A stretch of DNA of 64,000 nucleotides from assembly GCA_902619495.1 (NCBI GenBank), contig CACNEM010000001.1:92259-156258 (forward strand), given 5' to 3'. Numbering within the stretch: position 1 is the first letter of the stretch; each line of letters opens with the position of its first letter. The position numbers and the translations under genes were made by a program. Source of the stretch: an uncultured Pelagibacteraceae bacterium (GTDB lineage: Bacteria > Pseudomonadota > Alphaproteobacteria > Pelagibacterales > Pelagibacteraceae). This document shows, in pieces, positions 45,386 through 55,973 of this stretch. The notes below the pieces were generated by a model. The model had not been told where the DNA came from and did no database searches. It saw nothing but the letters and a program-made list of their open reading frames with translations.

Positions 45386-47435
45386 AATTTTTATAAATGG
45401 AAAAGAGATAGAATTTGAAAAAGGAATGACAGTCTTACAAGCTTGCGAGCTTGCTGACGTAGAAATACCAAGGTTTTGTTACCACGAGAAGTTATCAATA
45501 GCCGGAAACTGTAGAATGTGTCTAGTTGAGATGGAGAAATCACCAAAACCAATCGCATCTTGCGCAATGCCTGCAGCAGAGGGTATGAGCATAAAAACAA
45601 ACACAGCTTTAGTTGAAAAAGCTAGAAAAGGTGTGATGGAGTTTTTATTAGCTAATCATCCTCTTGATTGTCCGGTTTGTGACCAAGGTGGAGAATGTGA
45701 TTTACAGGACCAGTCTATGTACTACGGAGTAGATAAATCAAGATTTGTGGAAAATAAAAGATTAGTTAAAGAAAAATATATGGGTCCACTAATTAAAACA
45801 CAAATGACTAGATGTATTCATTGCACAAGATGTGTAAGATTTGCAACCGAAGTCGCAGGCGTTCCTGAAATTGGCGCAATCGGTCGCGGGGAAAATATGG
45901 AAATTACAACTTACCTAGAGAAAGCTATGGAGTCAGAACTTTCTGCTAACGTAATTGATCTATGTCCGGTAGGGGCTCTTACTTCAAAACCGTATGCTTT
46001 TGAAGCAAGACCTTGGGAGCTGAAAAAAACAGAAAGTATAGATGTTATGGATGCTGTGGGGTCAAATATAAGAGTAGATACATACAATTGGGAGGTAAAA
46101 AGAGTTTTACCAAGATTAAATAACGACATAAATGAAGAATGGATTTCTGATAAAACAAGATACTCATGTGACGGTTTACTCAAACAGAGATTAGATGTCC
46201 CATACATAAAAAAAGATAATAAACTTCAAAAAACCACTTGGGATGAAGCAATTAAGCTTCTAATAAATAAAATTAAATCAGTATCACCAGATGAAATAGG
46301 TGGTCATATCGGAGATATGATTAATTTAGAAAATGCCTTAGGCTTTAAAAAACTTTTTAAATCTTTAAATATTTCAAATTTAGAATTTAGAGAAAAAAAA
46401 TTTTATATCAACTCATCAGAAAAAAGTAATTATATATTTAATTCTTCTATTAGAGGGATAGAGGAGTCAGATCTAATTCTATTGATTGGGACAAATCCAA
46501 GACATGAAGCAACTATGCTAAACGCAAGAATAAGAAAAACTTTTGTTAAAAAGCATATTCCTATTTACGCGGTTGGGGATCCTGGTGATTTGACATATAA
46601 TTATATTAAAATTGGAAACACTACAGGAGATTTAAAAAAGATTTTAAATAAAAACGGAGAGTTTTCAGAAAAATTACTTTCGTCAAAAAGACCATTAATA
46701 ATCATTGGCGAGTCTGCTCTTGAATTAAAAAGTGGTAAATATATTTTTGAAGAATTTAGGAATTTTTTAATAAAAAATAATTTTATTTCTAAAGAATGGA
46801 ATGCCCTAAATTTTTTACCTCAAAATGCTTCTACTGTTGGGTTAATTGACCTTAAAATTTTATCAAAAACAGATGAAGAAAAGAAATCTTTTTTTGACAA
46901 ATTAAATAACAATCAATTCAAATTATTATATCTTTTAGGTTCGGACAATTTAGATATAAAAAAAAATAATGAATTTATTATATATCAAGGTAGTCATGGT
47001 GATAGAGGCGCTGAAATAGCTGATCTAGTACTACCAAGTGCAGCTTTTACGGAACAAAATGGACTTTATGAAAACTTAGAAGGAAGAGTTCAAGAGTGTA
47101 AAAAAGCCTCTTATCCTATTGGGGAAGCGTTAGAAGACTGGAAGATATTTAACTTAATATTTAAAAAATTAGACAATAATGAAAATTTATTAAACTTTGA
47201 TTTATTAAGAAAAGAAGTTCTAGATTTAATTCCAAATTTTACAAAATTAAATGAATTACCAAGTTTTAAAAAAAATGAAATTAAAGAAGTTACATCCAGC
47301 TTTGTTGATGAAGAAGTAACGATTAAAGAATTAGACTACTTTTATACCAATTCAATTTCAAGAGCATCTAAGACAATGAGTGAATGCCGTCAAATAAAAC
47401 AAAACTCAAAAAAAACAGGTACAGATAACATATGA
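45378..47435 (+). CDS. nuoG: NADH-quinone oxidoreductase subunit G
   Basis: The 75-kDa Fe-S subunit, 685 residues from the ATG at 45378, preceded by GGAG. N1b ligands lie in [15 protein letters not shown] and ASCAMPA; N5 in [19 protein letters not shown]4 in [13 protein letters not shown] and [10 protein letters not shown] molybdopterin-oxidoreductase-like domain without cofactor follows. It overlaps nuoF by eight bases and nuoH by four. Confidence 0.96.
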   Translation: MPKIFINGKEIEFEKGMTVLQACELADVEIPRFCYHEKLSIAGNCRMCLVEMEKSPKPIASCAMPAAEGMSIKTNTALVEKARKGVMEFLLANHPLDCPVCDQGGECDLQDQSMYYGVDKSRFVENKRLVKEKYMGPLIKTQMTRCIHCTRCVRFATEVAGVPEIGAIGRGENMEITTYLEKAMESELSANVIDLCPVGALTSKPYAFEARPWELKKTESIDVMDAVGSNIRVDTYNWEVKRVLPRLNNDINEEWISDKTRYSCDGLLKQRLDVPYIKKDNKLQKTTWDEAIKLLINKIKSVSPDEIGGHIGDMINLENALGFKKLFKSLNISNLEFREKKFYINSSEKSNYIFNSSIRGIEESDLILLIGTNPRHEATMLNARIRKTFVKKHIPIYAVGDPGDLTYNYIKIGNTTGDLKKILNKNGEFSEKLLSSKRPLIIIGESALELKSGKYIFEEFRNFLIKNNFISKEWNALNFLPQNASTVGLIDLKILSKTDEEKKSFFDKLNNNQFKLLYLLGSDNLDIKKNNEFIIYQGSHGDRGAEIADLVLPSAAFTEQNGLYENLEGRVQECKKASYPIGEALEDWKIFNLIFKKLDNNENLLNFDLLRKEVLDLIPNFTKLNELPSFKKNEIKEVTSSFVDEEVTIKELDYFYTNSISRASKTMSECRQIKQNSKKTGTDNI

Positions 47436-48439
47436 TTGAGTATTTACAAATTTTAGGACAAGAAATTTATAAGATTATTTTTTTACTTGTACCAATTTTA
47501 GTATCGGTTGCTATGATTGTTTGGCTAGATAGAAGAGTTTGGGGATTAGTACAAAAAAGGAGAGGACCTAATGTTGTTGGGCCTTTTGGACTTTTTCAAA
47601 CTCTAGCTGATGCTTTAAAATATATTTTTAAAGAAATAATAATACCTGCTAGTGCAAATAAAGCAGTATTTATTCTTGCACCAATTGTTACAATGACTCT
47701 AGCTTTAATTGCATGGGCAGTAATACCTCTAAGTGAAGAATTAGTTTTATCTGATATCAATATTGGAGTTTTATACTTATTTGCAGTTTCTTCTTTAGGT
47801 GTCTATGGAATAATAATGGGAGGATGGGCCTCTAACTCAAAATATCCTTTTTTAGGAGCAATTAGATCGGCTGCTCAAATGGTTTCATATGAGGTATCGA
47901 TTGGGATAATTATAATTAATGTTCTTTTATGTGTTGGATCTTTAAACTTAAACGATATTGTTATTGCACAAAAGGAATTATGGTATGTAATACCACTTTT
48001 TCCAATGTTTGTAATTTTTTTCATTTCTTCACTTGCAGAAACGAATAGACCGCCTTTTGATTTACCTGAAGCAGAAGCCGAGCTTGTTGCAGGCTATCAA
48101 ACAGAATATTCAGGAATGATGTATGCAATGTTTTGGCTTGGTGAGTATGCAAATATTCTTTTAATGTGTGCATTAGGCTCAATACTTTTTCTTGGAGGTT
48201 GGTTACCAATAATGGATATTTATCCGCTTAATTTAATTCCTGCTCCAGTTTGGATGTTATTAAAAATTTTATTCTTATTCCTGCTCTTTGCTCTAATAAA
48301 AGCAATAGTTCCAAGATACAGATACGATCAACTCATGAGATTAGGGTGGAAAATTTTTTTACCGTTTTCATTAATTTATTTAGTTTTAACATCGAGCTTC
48401 TTATTTTATTTTGATAAATTACCTAAGGTGAATTTATAA
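47432..48439 (+). CDS. nuoH: NADH-quinone oxidoreductase subunit H
   Basis: Membrane subunit that joins the quinone cavity to the proton pumps, 335 residues and eight helices. Signatures are [53 protein letters not shown] and the late [13 protein letters not shown]. The stop overlaps the nuoI start in TAATG. Confidence 0.97.
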   Translation: MIEYLQILGQEIYKIIFLLVPILVSVAMIVWLDRRVWGLVQKRRGPNVVGPFGLFQTLADALKYIFKEIIIPASANKAVFILAPIVTMTLALIAWAVIPLSEELVLSDINIGVLYLFAVSSLGVYGIIMGGWASNSKYPFLGAIRSAAQMVSYEVSIGIIIINVLLCVGSLNLNDIVIAQKELWYVIPLFPMFVIFFISSLAETNRPPFDLPEAEAELVAGYQTEYSGMMYAMFWLGEYANILLMCALGSILFLGGWLPIMDIYPLNLIPAPVWMLLKILFLFLLFALIKAIVPRYRYDQLMRLGWKIFLPFSLIYLVLTSSFLFYFDKLPKVNL

Positions 48440-48924
48440 TGAACTTTGTTAGACTTTTTAAAACAGTTTTTCTAGTTGAGTTTATTTCTGGATTATATTT
48501 AGCTATAAAGGAACTATTTAGAAAATCAAAAACTATAAACTATCCTTTTGAAAAAGGTCCAATTAGTCCACGAATGAGAGGGGAGCATGCACTTAGACGA
48601 TATCCGAACGGAGAAGAAAGATGTATAGCTTGTAAGCTGTGTGAAGCAGTTTGCCCGGCACAAGCGATAACTATTGAGTCTACAGAGAGGGCTGATGGAA
48701 GTAGAAAAACAACAAGGTACGATATTGATATGCTAAAGTGTATATATTGTGGTTTATGTCAAGAATCATGTCCTGTTGATGCAATTGTACAAGGACCAAA
48801 TTTTGAATTTGCCACAGAAACTCGCGAGGAACTTTACTACAACAAAGAGAAACTTTTAGATAATGGTGATAGGTGGGAGTCAGTTCTAGCAAAAAATATA
48901 AAGCTAGATAAACCTTATAGGTAA
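48439..48924 (+). CDS. nuoI: NADH-quinone oxidoreductase subunit I
   Basis: Ferredoxin-like 23-kDa subunit with clusters N6a and N6b; 161 residues. Two [4Fe-4S] motifs are seen: [16 protein letters not shown] and [16 protein letters not shown]. The N-terminal helix anchors it to the membrane arm. nuoJ starts at the very next base. Confidence 0.97.
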   Translation: MNFVRLFKTVFLVEFISGLYLAIKELFRKSKTINYPFEKGPISPRMRGEHALRRYPNGEERCIACKLCEAVCPAQAITIESTERADGSRKTTRYDIDMLKCIYCGLCQESCPVDAIVQGPNFEFATETREELYYNKEKLLDNGDRWESVLAKNIKLDKPYR

Positions 48925-49551
48925 ATGATAGTTCATTCAATTTTTTTTTATTTTTTTTCGATTATAGCAATTTTTTCTTCTTTGATGGTAATTACATCAA
49001 GAAGCACTATTAACTCAGTTTTTTTCCTTATATTAGATTTCATTTCAGTTGGTTGTTTATTTATTATGGTAGGAGCTGAATTTTTAGGGATGATACTTTT
49101 GATTGTTTATGTTGGAGCAGTAGCAGTTTTATTTTTATTTGTGGTAATGATGCTTAATGTTGCAGAGCAAAAACAGTCCTGGTTCATCGGTAAAAAATCA
49201 ACTCATATTCCAACTGGATTAATTGTAAGTGTTTTAATTTTATTAGAGCTTTTAGTTGTAGTAGGTGGATGGAAATATAAAGAGGATGTAATGTCCAGTA
49301 GCACGCTGGTTTTATCGGACATTACAAATACACATCAAATAGGTCTAGTGATGTATACTGATTATATTTTATATTTTCAACTAGCAGGAATAGTTCTACT
49401 TCTTGCTATGATTGGAGCAATTCTTCTTACATTTAGAGAAAGGGTTGGAGTAAAGAAACAAAGTTATTTAAATCAAATTTCTAGAAACCCCTCAACTGCA
49501 GTTGAATTAAAAGATGTAAAGTTTAATCAGGGAGTCAAAATTGATGATTGA
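48925..49551 (+). CDS. nuoJ: NADH-quinone oxidoreductase subunit J
   Basis: Membrane subunit of 208 residues with five helices. Helix 3 with the pi-bulge region reads [29 protein letters not shown], typical of the family. The C-terminal tail is hydrophilic. Overlaps nuoK by eight bases. Confidence 0.95.
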   Translation: MIVHSIFFYFFSIIAIFSSLMVITSRSTINSVFFLILDFISVGCLFIMVGAEFLGMILLIVYVGAVAVLFLFVVMMLNVAEQKQSWFIGKKSTHIPTGLIVSVLILLELLVVVGGWKYKEDVMSSSTLVLSDITNTHQIGLVMYTDYILYFQLAGIVLLLAMIGAILLTFRERVGVKKQSYLNQISRNPSTAVELKDVKFNQGVKIDD

Positions 49552-49855
49552 AATTGGTTTAGGTCATTATTTATCATTAGGAGCTATAATTTTCTTCTTG
49601 GGAGTAATTGGGATTTTTTTAAACAGAAAAAATGTGATTGTTATTTTAATGTCTATAGAGCTTATTCTTTTAGCAGTTAATATAAATTTAATTTCCTTTT
49701 CTATTTTTTCTGGCGACATTGTTGGTCAAATTTTTACAATGTTAATTTTAACTGTTGCTGCAGCGGAAGCAGCAATAGGTTTAGCAATTATTGTTGTCTA
49801 TTACAGAAATAGAGGGTCTATCAGAGTTGAAGATATTCATGGAATGAAAGGCTAA
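49544..49855 (+). CDS. nuoK: NADH-quinone oxidoreductase subunit K
   Basis: Small three-helix membrane subunit, 103 residues from the ATG at 49544, which has GGGAG nine bases upstream. The conserved glutamates appear in [14 protein letters not shown] and [15 protein letters not shown]. An in-frame TTG one codon earlier is less likely. Confidence 0.96.
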   Translation: MIEIGLGHYLSLGAIIFFLGVIGIFLNRKNVIVILMSIELILLAVNINLISFSIFSGDIVGQIFTMLILTVAAAEAAIGLAIIVVYYRNRGSIRVEDIHGMKG

Positions 49856-51763
49856 ATGGCATACGCAATATTATTTTTACCATTAATTGGATCAATACTA
49901 GGATATTTAGGTAAATCAACAATAAAATATTTTTCAGAAATCCTTACAAGTTTTTTTGTAAGCATCTCAGCCGTTTTATCAATTTTTGTTTTCTGGAATG
50001 GTATTCAAAATAATATTTATGGAAATTATAAAATTTTTGAATGGATCACTTCTGGAGGATTTTCAGCTAATTGGTCTATAAATATTGATCCGTTGAGCTC
50101 TGTCATGCTGGTAGTGATAACATTTGTATCTGCTTTAGTGCATATTTATTCTATTGGATATATGAGCCATGATCCTCACAAACCTAGATTTATGTCTTAC
50201 TTATCACTATTTACTTTTTCTATGTTGGCTTTAGTAGTTTCTGACAATTTTTTACAATTATTTTTTGGGTGGGAAGGGGTCGGTTTATGTTCATATTTAT
50301 TAATAGGTTTCTGGTATAAAAAAGAAACAGCTAATAATGCAGCTATTAAAGCTTTTATAGTAAATAGAATTGGTGATTTTGGTTTAGCTATTGCAATATT
50401 TTTAATCTTTTTCTTTTTTGGTACAATTAATTTTGAAGAGGCTTTTGAGGCGTCTGCACAATTTTATGAAAAAAAATTAGTTTTTTTTGGATTTGAGTTA
50501 AACTTAATTACATTAATTTGTATTTTCCTATTTATTGGTGCTATGGGAAAATCGGCACAATTTTTACTTCACACTTGGCTTCCTGATGCAATGGAGGGAC
50601 CTACACCAGTTTCAGCTTTAATTCATGCCGCAACAATGGTTACTGCAGGTGTTTTTCTAGTAGTGAGATGTTCACCTATGTTTGAGTATTCCCAAGTTGC
50701 TTTGAATTTAGTTGCTATTGTTGGAATGATAACAGCAATTTTCGCAGCATCAGTTGCATTAGTTCAAAATGATATAAAAAAAATAGTTGCCTACTCAACT
50801 TGTAGTCAGCTTGGCTATATGTTTTTTGCAGCAGGTATTGGTGCATATCATGTTGCAATGTTTCATTTGTTTACTCACGCTTTTTTTAAAGCACTATTAT
50901 TTTTAGGGGCTGGTTCTGTAATTCATGCATTTAAAGATGAGCAGGATATTAGAAATATGGGCGGAGTTAGAAAAAAACTTCCTTATACTTATATTTATAT
51001 GTTATTGGGAACTTTAGCTTTAACTGGATTCCCTTTTCTTTCTGGTTTTTACTCAAAAGATGCAATTATTGAGTTTGCGTATTTAAGAAATTCATCTTTA
51101 GGAAATTATGTAGCATCAATCGGTATTCTCACAGCATTTTTAACTTCTATTTATTCATGGAGATTGTTCTTTAAAACTTTTCATGGACCTTATAATAACA
51201 AAAAAATTCCAATTAATGAAACTCATGAGTCCCCACTAGTTATGTTGATCCCTTTGGTATTTTTAGGCTTAGGGGCGATATTTTCTGGATACATTTTTAA
51301 AGGTATTTTTATAGGGCATCACAGCAATGAATTTTGGCAAGAATCGGTCTTTTTTTTAAATGAAATAAAACATGATGTAATTCCGTTATGGTTTTTATTA
51401 ATCACCCCGATATTAGTTTTAGTAGCAATTCCTATCTCATTTTATTTATATATTTTAAATCCAAAAGTTTTAGAGGATTTTAAAAATACAAATATGCCAT
51501 TATATAACTTCTTATTAAACAAATGGTATATTGATGAATTTTATGAAAAGGTTTTTGTAAGTCCTGTAAAAAAAATTGGTTCTTTTTTTTGGAAAAAAGG
51601 GGATATAGGTATAATAGATAAGTTTGGACCTGATGGTATTTCAAAATTAGTTAAGATAATTTCTAATAAAACTGGTCGTCTTCAAACAGGGTTCATTTAT
51701 GATTATGCTTTTGTGATGCTTTTAGGCTTATCAATTTTACTAACTTATTTGATTTTAAAATAA
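49856..51763 (+). CDS. nuoL: NADH-quinone oxidoreductase subunit L
   Basis: Distal antiporter-like proton pump, 635 residues. The antiporter core shows FFGWEGVGLCSYLLIGFW, LLHTWLPDAMEGPTPVSALIHAATMVTAGVFLVVR (pump helices 7-8) and CSQLGYMFFA. The long C-terminal part would form the lateral helix typical of NuoL. Starts directly after the nuoK stop. Confidence 0.97.
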   Translation: MAYAILFLPLIGSILGYLGKSTIKYFSEILTSFFVSISAVLSIFVFWNGIQNNIYGNYKIFEWITSGGFSANWSINIDPLSSVMLVVITFVSALVHIYSIGYMSHDPHKPRFMSYLSLFTFSMLALVVSDNFLQLFFGWEGVGLCSYLLIGFWYKKETANNAAIKAFIVNRIGDFGLAIAIFLIFFFFGTINFEEAFEASAQFYEKKLVFFGFELNLITLICIFLFIGAMGKSAQFLLHTWLPDAMEGPTPVSALIHAATMVTAGVFLVVRCSPMFEYSQVALNLVAIVGMITAIFAASVALVQNDIKKIVAYSTCSQLGYMFFAAGIGAYHVAMFHLFTHAFFKALLFLGAGSVIHAFKDEQDIRNMGGVRKKLPYTYIYMLLGTLALTGFPFLSGFYSKDAIIEFAYLRNSSLGNYVASIGILTAFLTSIYSWRLFFKTFHGPYNNKKIPINETHESPLVMLIPLVFLGLGAIFSGYIFKGIFIGHHSNEFWQESVFFLNEIKHDVIPLWFLLITPILVLVAIPISFYLYILNPKVLEDFKNTNMPLYNFLLNKWYIDEFYEKVFVSPVKKIGSFFWKKGDIGIIDKFGPDGISKLVKIISNKTGRLQTGFIYDYAFVMLLGLSILLTYLILK

Positions 51764-51764
51764 A

Positions 51765-53243
51765 ATGAACTTTCCAATATTATCAACACTGATATTTTTA
51801 CCTTTAATCAGCTCCTTTTTTATTTTGTTATCAAAAGATAAAACAAATAACAGTAGTTCAATATATATTTCTTTATTTAGTAGTATTGCCACTTTCTTTC
51901 TCTCACTATTTTTATGGTATTCTTTGGATGTAAACTCATCTGAATTTCAATTTGTGGAAGAAAAATCCTGGATAAATAATTTTATAAAATTTAAATTAGG
52001 AATAGATGGTATATCAATACTTTTCATAGTTTTAACAACTTTTATCACTCCGATTTGTATAATTTCTTGTGTGAATAGCGTTAAAGTTAGAGTTAAAGAA
52101 TTTTTAATAGCTATTTTAATATTAGAAACATTCATGATCGGCGTATTTTGTTCACTTGATCTTGTAATATTTTATTTATTTTTTGAAGCAGGTTTAATAC
52201 CAATGTTTTTAATTATCGGAGTTTGGGGTGGTCCAAGAAGAGTTTACTCTGCTTTTAAATTTTTTCTATTTACTTTACTTGGCTCAGTACTAATGCTTGT
52301 AGCTATTATTGTTATTTATTGGTTGACAGGTACGACAGATATTACTCAAATATATGAGATTAAAATTCCTAAAGAGTATCAGAATATATTATGGCTAGCT
52401 TTTTTAAGTTCTTTTGCAGTGAAAATGCCTATGTGGCCGGTTCATACTTGGTTACCAGATGCTCACGTTGAAGCTCCTACAGCTGGTTCTGTAATACTTG
52501 CTGCTATTTTATTAAAAATGGCTGGATATGGTTTTTTAAGATTCTCAATACCTATGTTTCCTTTAGCTTCAGAATATTTTACACCATTAATATTTACTTT
52601 AAGTATAATCGCTATTATTTACACATCCTTAGTCGCATTAATGCAAGACGACATGAAAAAATTGATTGCTTATTCTTCTGTTGCTCATATGGGTTATGTC
52701 ACATTGGGAATTTTTACACTCACTAAACAAGGTATAGAGGGAAGCATATACCAAATGATCAGTCACGGATTAATATCTGCAGCATTATTCTTATGTGTTG
52801 GAGTAGTCTATGATAGGTTACATTCCAGAATGATTAGTACTTATGGAGGGCTAGTGAATTATATTCCAAAGTACTCTTTTTTATTTTTAATATTTGCTTT
52901 AGCTGCACTTGGTTTACCAGGAACTTCAGGCTTTCTAGGTGAGTTTCTTGTTCTGGCTGGCGCGTTCCAAAAAAGTTATCTAGCAGCTATGTTAGCAACA
53001 TTTGGTGTAGTTCTAGGAGCCGCTTATATGCTTTGGCTTACAAAAAGAGTTATTTTTGGTTCTACAAATAATTCTGAGATTAAAAATTTAGATGACATTA
53101 ACAAATATGAAATAGTGATGTTAGTAACCTTAGCATTTCTAATTATTTTTTTTGGGTTTTACCCACTTCCTCTAATGGAAACTTTTAACGTATCAGTTAA
53201 TAGTTTGATAGATAACTATGAAACAGCGCTCATTTTAAAATAA
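51765..53243 (+). CDS. nuoM: NADH-quinone oxidoreductase subunit M
   Basis: Antiporter-like proton pump, 492 residues with about 14 helices. Typical blocks are LVIFYLFFEAGLIPMFLIIGVWGG with the key Glu, VKMPMWPVHTWLPDAHVEAPTAGSV and YSSVAHMGYVTLG. One base separates it from nuoL and two from nuoN. Confidence 0.97.
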   Translation: MNFPILSTLIFLPLISSFFILLSKDKTNNSSSIYISLFSSIATFFLSLFLWYSLDVNSSEFQFVEEKSWINNFIKFKLGIDGISILFIVLTTFITPICIISCVNSVKVRVKEFLIAILILETFMIGVFCSLDLVIFYLFFEAGLIPMFLIIGVWGGPRRVYSAFKFFLFTLLGSVLMLVAIIVIYWLTGTTDITQIYEIKIPKEYQNILWLAFLSSFAVKMPMWPVHTWLPDAHVEAPTAGSVILAAILLKMAGYGFLRFSIPMFPLASEYFTPLIFTLSIIAIIYTSLVALMQDDMKKLIAYSSVAHMGYVTLGIFTLTKQGIEGSIYQMISHGLISAALFLCVGVVYDRLHSRMISTYGGLVNYIPKYSFLFLIFALAALGLPGTSGFLGEFLVLAGAFQKSYLAAMLATFGVVLGAAYMLWLTKRVIFGSTNNSEIKNLDDINKYEIVMLVTLAFLIIFFGFYPLPLMETFNVSVNSLIDNYETALILK

Positions 53244-53245
53244 GT

Positions 53246-54658
53246 ATGATAGATAACTTAAATATAATGTTACCTGAGATTTTTTTATCTTTATCTATTT
53301 TTTCTATTTTGATGATTGGTGTTTTTACCAAAAATAGTTTTAATTTAATATTTAATCTTACATCATTAATTATTTTAGTTACTATTTCAATTATTTTATC
53401 AAGTCCAAATAATCAAGAAAAAATATTTCTTGATAGCTTTACGAGAGATGCCTTTTCAAATTATTTCAAAATTTTAATACTATTGTCTTCTTTGTTTGTT
53501 CTTAATTCATCTAAGAATTTTATCATAGATAATAAATTAGATAAGTTTGAGTATCCTATAATCATCTTGCTGTCTATTTTAGGAATGTTTTTCATGGTAA
53601 GCTCGAATGATTTAATTCTCTTTTACTTAGGATTAGAACTTCAGTCTTTATCGCTTTATATTCTTGCGTCGATTGACCGAGATAATATAAGATCAACGGA
53701 GTCGGGAATAAAGTACTTTGTTTTAAGTGCTTTATCCTCAGGTTTATTATTATATGGATGTTCATTGCTTTATGGATTTACAGGTTCTACTAATTTTGAA
53801 TTAATTGCTACTCAACTTAATAAAGAAAATGCAGGTGCAGTTTTTGCAATGGTATTTATATTAGTTGGTCTTGCTTTTAAAGTTTCTGCAGTTCCTTTTC
53901 ATATGTGGACCCCTGACGTCTATGAGGGAGCACCAACATCTATAACAAGTTACTTCGCAGTTGTTCCTAAAGTTGCTGGTTTAGCATTATTAATTAAATT
54001 TATGTTTATTCCTTTTTCAAATATTTTATTAGAATGGCAAACAATTATAATATTTATATCTATCGCATCTATGATTTTAGGAGCTGTTGCAGCAATGATC
54101 CAAAAAAATTTTAAAAGGCTTCTTGCTTATAGCTCTATAGGCCATATTGGCTACGCTCTAGCAGGAGTTGCTACAGGTGCAATTTCAGGTTATCAAAGTG
54201 CAGTAGTTTATATATCAATTTACGTCGTTATGAATATAGGAGCATTTTCGTGCTTATATCTATTAAAGAAAGATGGACAGTATAAAGAAAACATATCTGA
54301 TTTATCTGGTATTTCTAAAAAACATCCTCTTTTAGCAATTTCATTATTAATAATTTTATTCTCTTTAGCTGGAGTCCCACCACTGGGGGGTTTTTTTGCA
54401 AAATTTTACGTTTTTGTTGCTGTGTTAGAAAAAGAAATGTATGCACTAGCAATTATTGGATTATTAACAACAGTTATGTCAGCATTTTATTATTTAAAAA
54501 TTATTAAAACTATTTATTTTGATGACGCCATTATCACTTTTGAAACAAAAAACAGGACTGCTCAAGTATCGATATTTGCTTGTTGTACAATTTTAATAAC
54601 GTTTTTTTTATACCCTTCTTTTTTGAATAATATGGTTAATATATTATTCGTTAGTTAA
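53246..54658 (+). CDS. nuoN: NADH-quinone oxidoreductase subunit N
   Basis: Third antiporter-like pump, 470 residues. Family blocks are FYLGLELQSLSLYILAS, VSAVPFHMWTPDVYEGAPTSITSYFAVVPK and YSSIGHIGYALAG, with GVPPLGGFFAKFYVF near the C-terminal end. It closes nuoA-N; its stop overlaps birA in TAATG, so the operon appears to run on into the next genes. Confidence 0.97.
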   Translation: MIDNLNIMLPEIFLSLSIFSILMIGVFTKNSFNLIFNLTSLIILVTISIILSSPNNQEKIFLDSFTRDAFSNYFKILILLSSLFVLNSSKNFIIDNKLDKFEYPIIILLSILGMFFMVSSNDLILFYLGLELQSLSLYILASIDRDNIRSTESGIKYFVLSALSSGLLLYGCSLLYGFTGSTNFELIATQLNKENAGAVFAMVFILVGLAFKVSAVPFHMWTPDVYEGAPTSITSYFAVVPKVAGLALLIKFMFIPFSNILLEWQTIIIFISIASMILGAVAAMIQKNFKRLLAYSSIGHIGYALAGVATGAISGYQSAVVYISIYVVMNIGAFSCLYLLKKDGQYKENISDLSGISKKHPLLAISLLIILFSLAGVPPLGGFFAKFYVFVAVLEKEMYALAIIGLLTTVMSAFYYLKIIKTIYFDDAIITFETKNRTAQVSIFACCTILITFFLYPSFLNNMVNILFVS

Positions 54659-55221
54659 TGAAGATTAAGATTAAAAAATATAAAAAAGTTCAAAGCACTA
54701 ACGACATTGCTTTGAAACTTATAAAAAATAATATTTCAGAACCTACTATAATCACAAGTGAAAAACAGACTAAAGGTAGAGGTAGAGTTGGAAAAAAATG
54801 GATTTCCAAAAAAGGGAATCTTTTTTTATCCCTATTTTTTAAATTTGATCACAACAAAATTAACTTCAAACAATTTGCAATTTTAAATGCATTTTTATTA
54901 AAATCAGTTATATCTAAAGCAATTTCAAAAAAAATTAAGATAAAATGGCCTAACGATTTAATTTTAGAAAGGAAAAAATTTTGTGGGATTTTACAAGAAG
55001 TAATTAAATTTGATAAATTCAATTTTTTAATAGTGGGCATAGGGTTAAATACTAATGTAGCTCCACAAAACAAAAGCTTTAAATCTACTAGTTTAAAAAA
55101 TATATTGAACAAAAAAATTAATAATAAAAATATTTTGAAAAAAATTATTATTGCTTATGAAAAATTTCTTGAGGAAAAAAATAAATTGTCTTTTTCTGAT
55201 TTGAAAAAGAAATATAAATAG
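54658..55221 (+). CDS. birA: Biotin-[acetyl-CoA-carboxylase] ligase, minimal form
   Basis: Attaches biotin to AccB. Only 187 residues: the catalytic domain alone, with STNDIA, the biotinyl-AMP loop KGRGRVGKKWISKKGN, IKWPNDLILERKKFCGILQE and GIGLNTN. There is no N-terminal helix-turn-helix, so no repressor role, and the usual small C-terminal SH3-like domain is absent or very reduced. birA after nuoN is standard in Alphaproteobacteria. Confidence 0.92.
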   Translation: MKIKIKKYKKVQSTNDIALKLIKNNISEPTIITSEKQTKGRGRVGKKWISKKGNLFLSLFFKFDHNKINFKQFAILNAFLLKSVISKAISKKIKIKWPNDLILERKKFCGILQEVIKFDKFNFLIVGIGLNTNVAPQNKSFKSTSLKNILNKKINNKNILKKIIIAYEKFLEEKNKLSFSDLKKKYK

Positions 55222-55226
55222 TTAAA

Positions 55227-55973
55227 ATGTATTATATTGTTGGTGATATTGGAAATACTTCAACTAGAATTTGTTTATTGAATGGTTCAAAAATTTGTAA
55301 GTCTACAACTTTTGATACTAGCAAAATTCTTTTAAAAGGTTATATAAAAAAGATTTTAAATAGATATTTTAAAAAAAATTTAAAAAAAGAAATATTATTT
55401 TCGTGTGTTGTACCTTTTGCTTTAAAAAAAATTAAAAAAATTTTAAAAAAGGGCAATTATAAAGTTATAGAAATCAAAAATCTTAATTTAAAAAAGATTA
55501 TTCAAATAAACATTAAAAATATAAAACAACTTGGTTCAGATAGAATTGTAAATTCTATTGAAGGTAAAAAATTTAAAAACTGTTTGATAATTGATTTTGG
55601 AACTGCAACAACTTTTGATATTGTAAAAAATGGAATATACGAAGGAGGTGTTATAGCTCCTGGTGTAAAATTATCTATGGAAATTCTAAGTCAATCTACA
55701 GCCTTACTACCAATGTTCAATTTGAAAAATAAACAAAATAGTTACGGAAAGAACACAAAAGACGCTTTAAATGCAGGTTTTATCTGGGGTTATGATGGAT
55801 TGATAAATAATATAATTAATAAAATAACTAAAAACTGGAAAATGAATTATAAGATAATACTTACCGGCGGGTATGCAAATTTATTTAAGAAAATTATTAA
55901 AAGAAAAACTATTGTTGATCAGAATATAACAATAAAAGGAGTTTCAAAAGTTTACAGGGAATTTTATGAGTAA
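55227..55973 (+). CDS. coaX: Type III pantothenate kinase
   Basis: First step of coenzyme A synthesis; 248 residues of ASKHA fold. Motifs: the phosphate loop GDIGNTSTRICL, QLGSDRIVNSIEG, IDFGTATTFDIV and GGVIAPGVKLSMEILSQSTALLP with the catalytic Asp in the first. It is separated by five bases from birA and overlaps rnj by eight. Confidence 0.94.
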   Translation: MYYIVGDIGNTSTRICLLNGSKICKSTTFDTSKILLKGYIKKILNRYFKKNLKKEILFSCVVPFALKKIKKILKKGNYKVIEIKNLNLKKIIQINIKNIKQLGSDRIVNSIEGKKFKNCLIIDFGTATTFDIVKNGIYEGGVIAPGVKLSMEILSQSTALLPMFNLKNKQNSYGKNTKDALNAGFIWGYDGLINNIINKITKNWKMNYKIILTGGYANLFKKIIKRKTIVDQNITIKGVSKVYREFYE

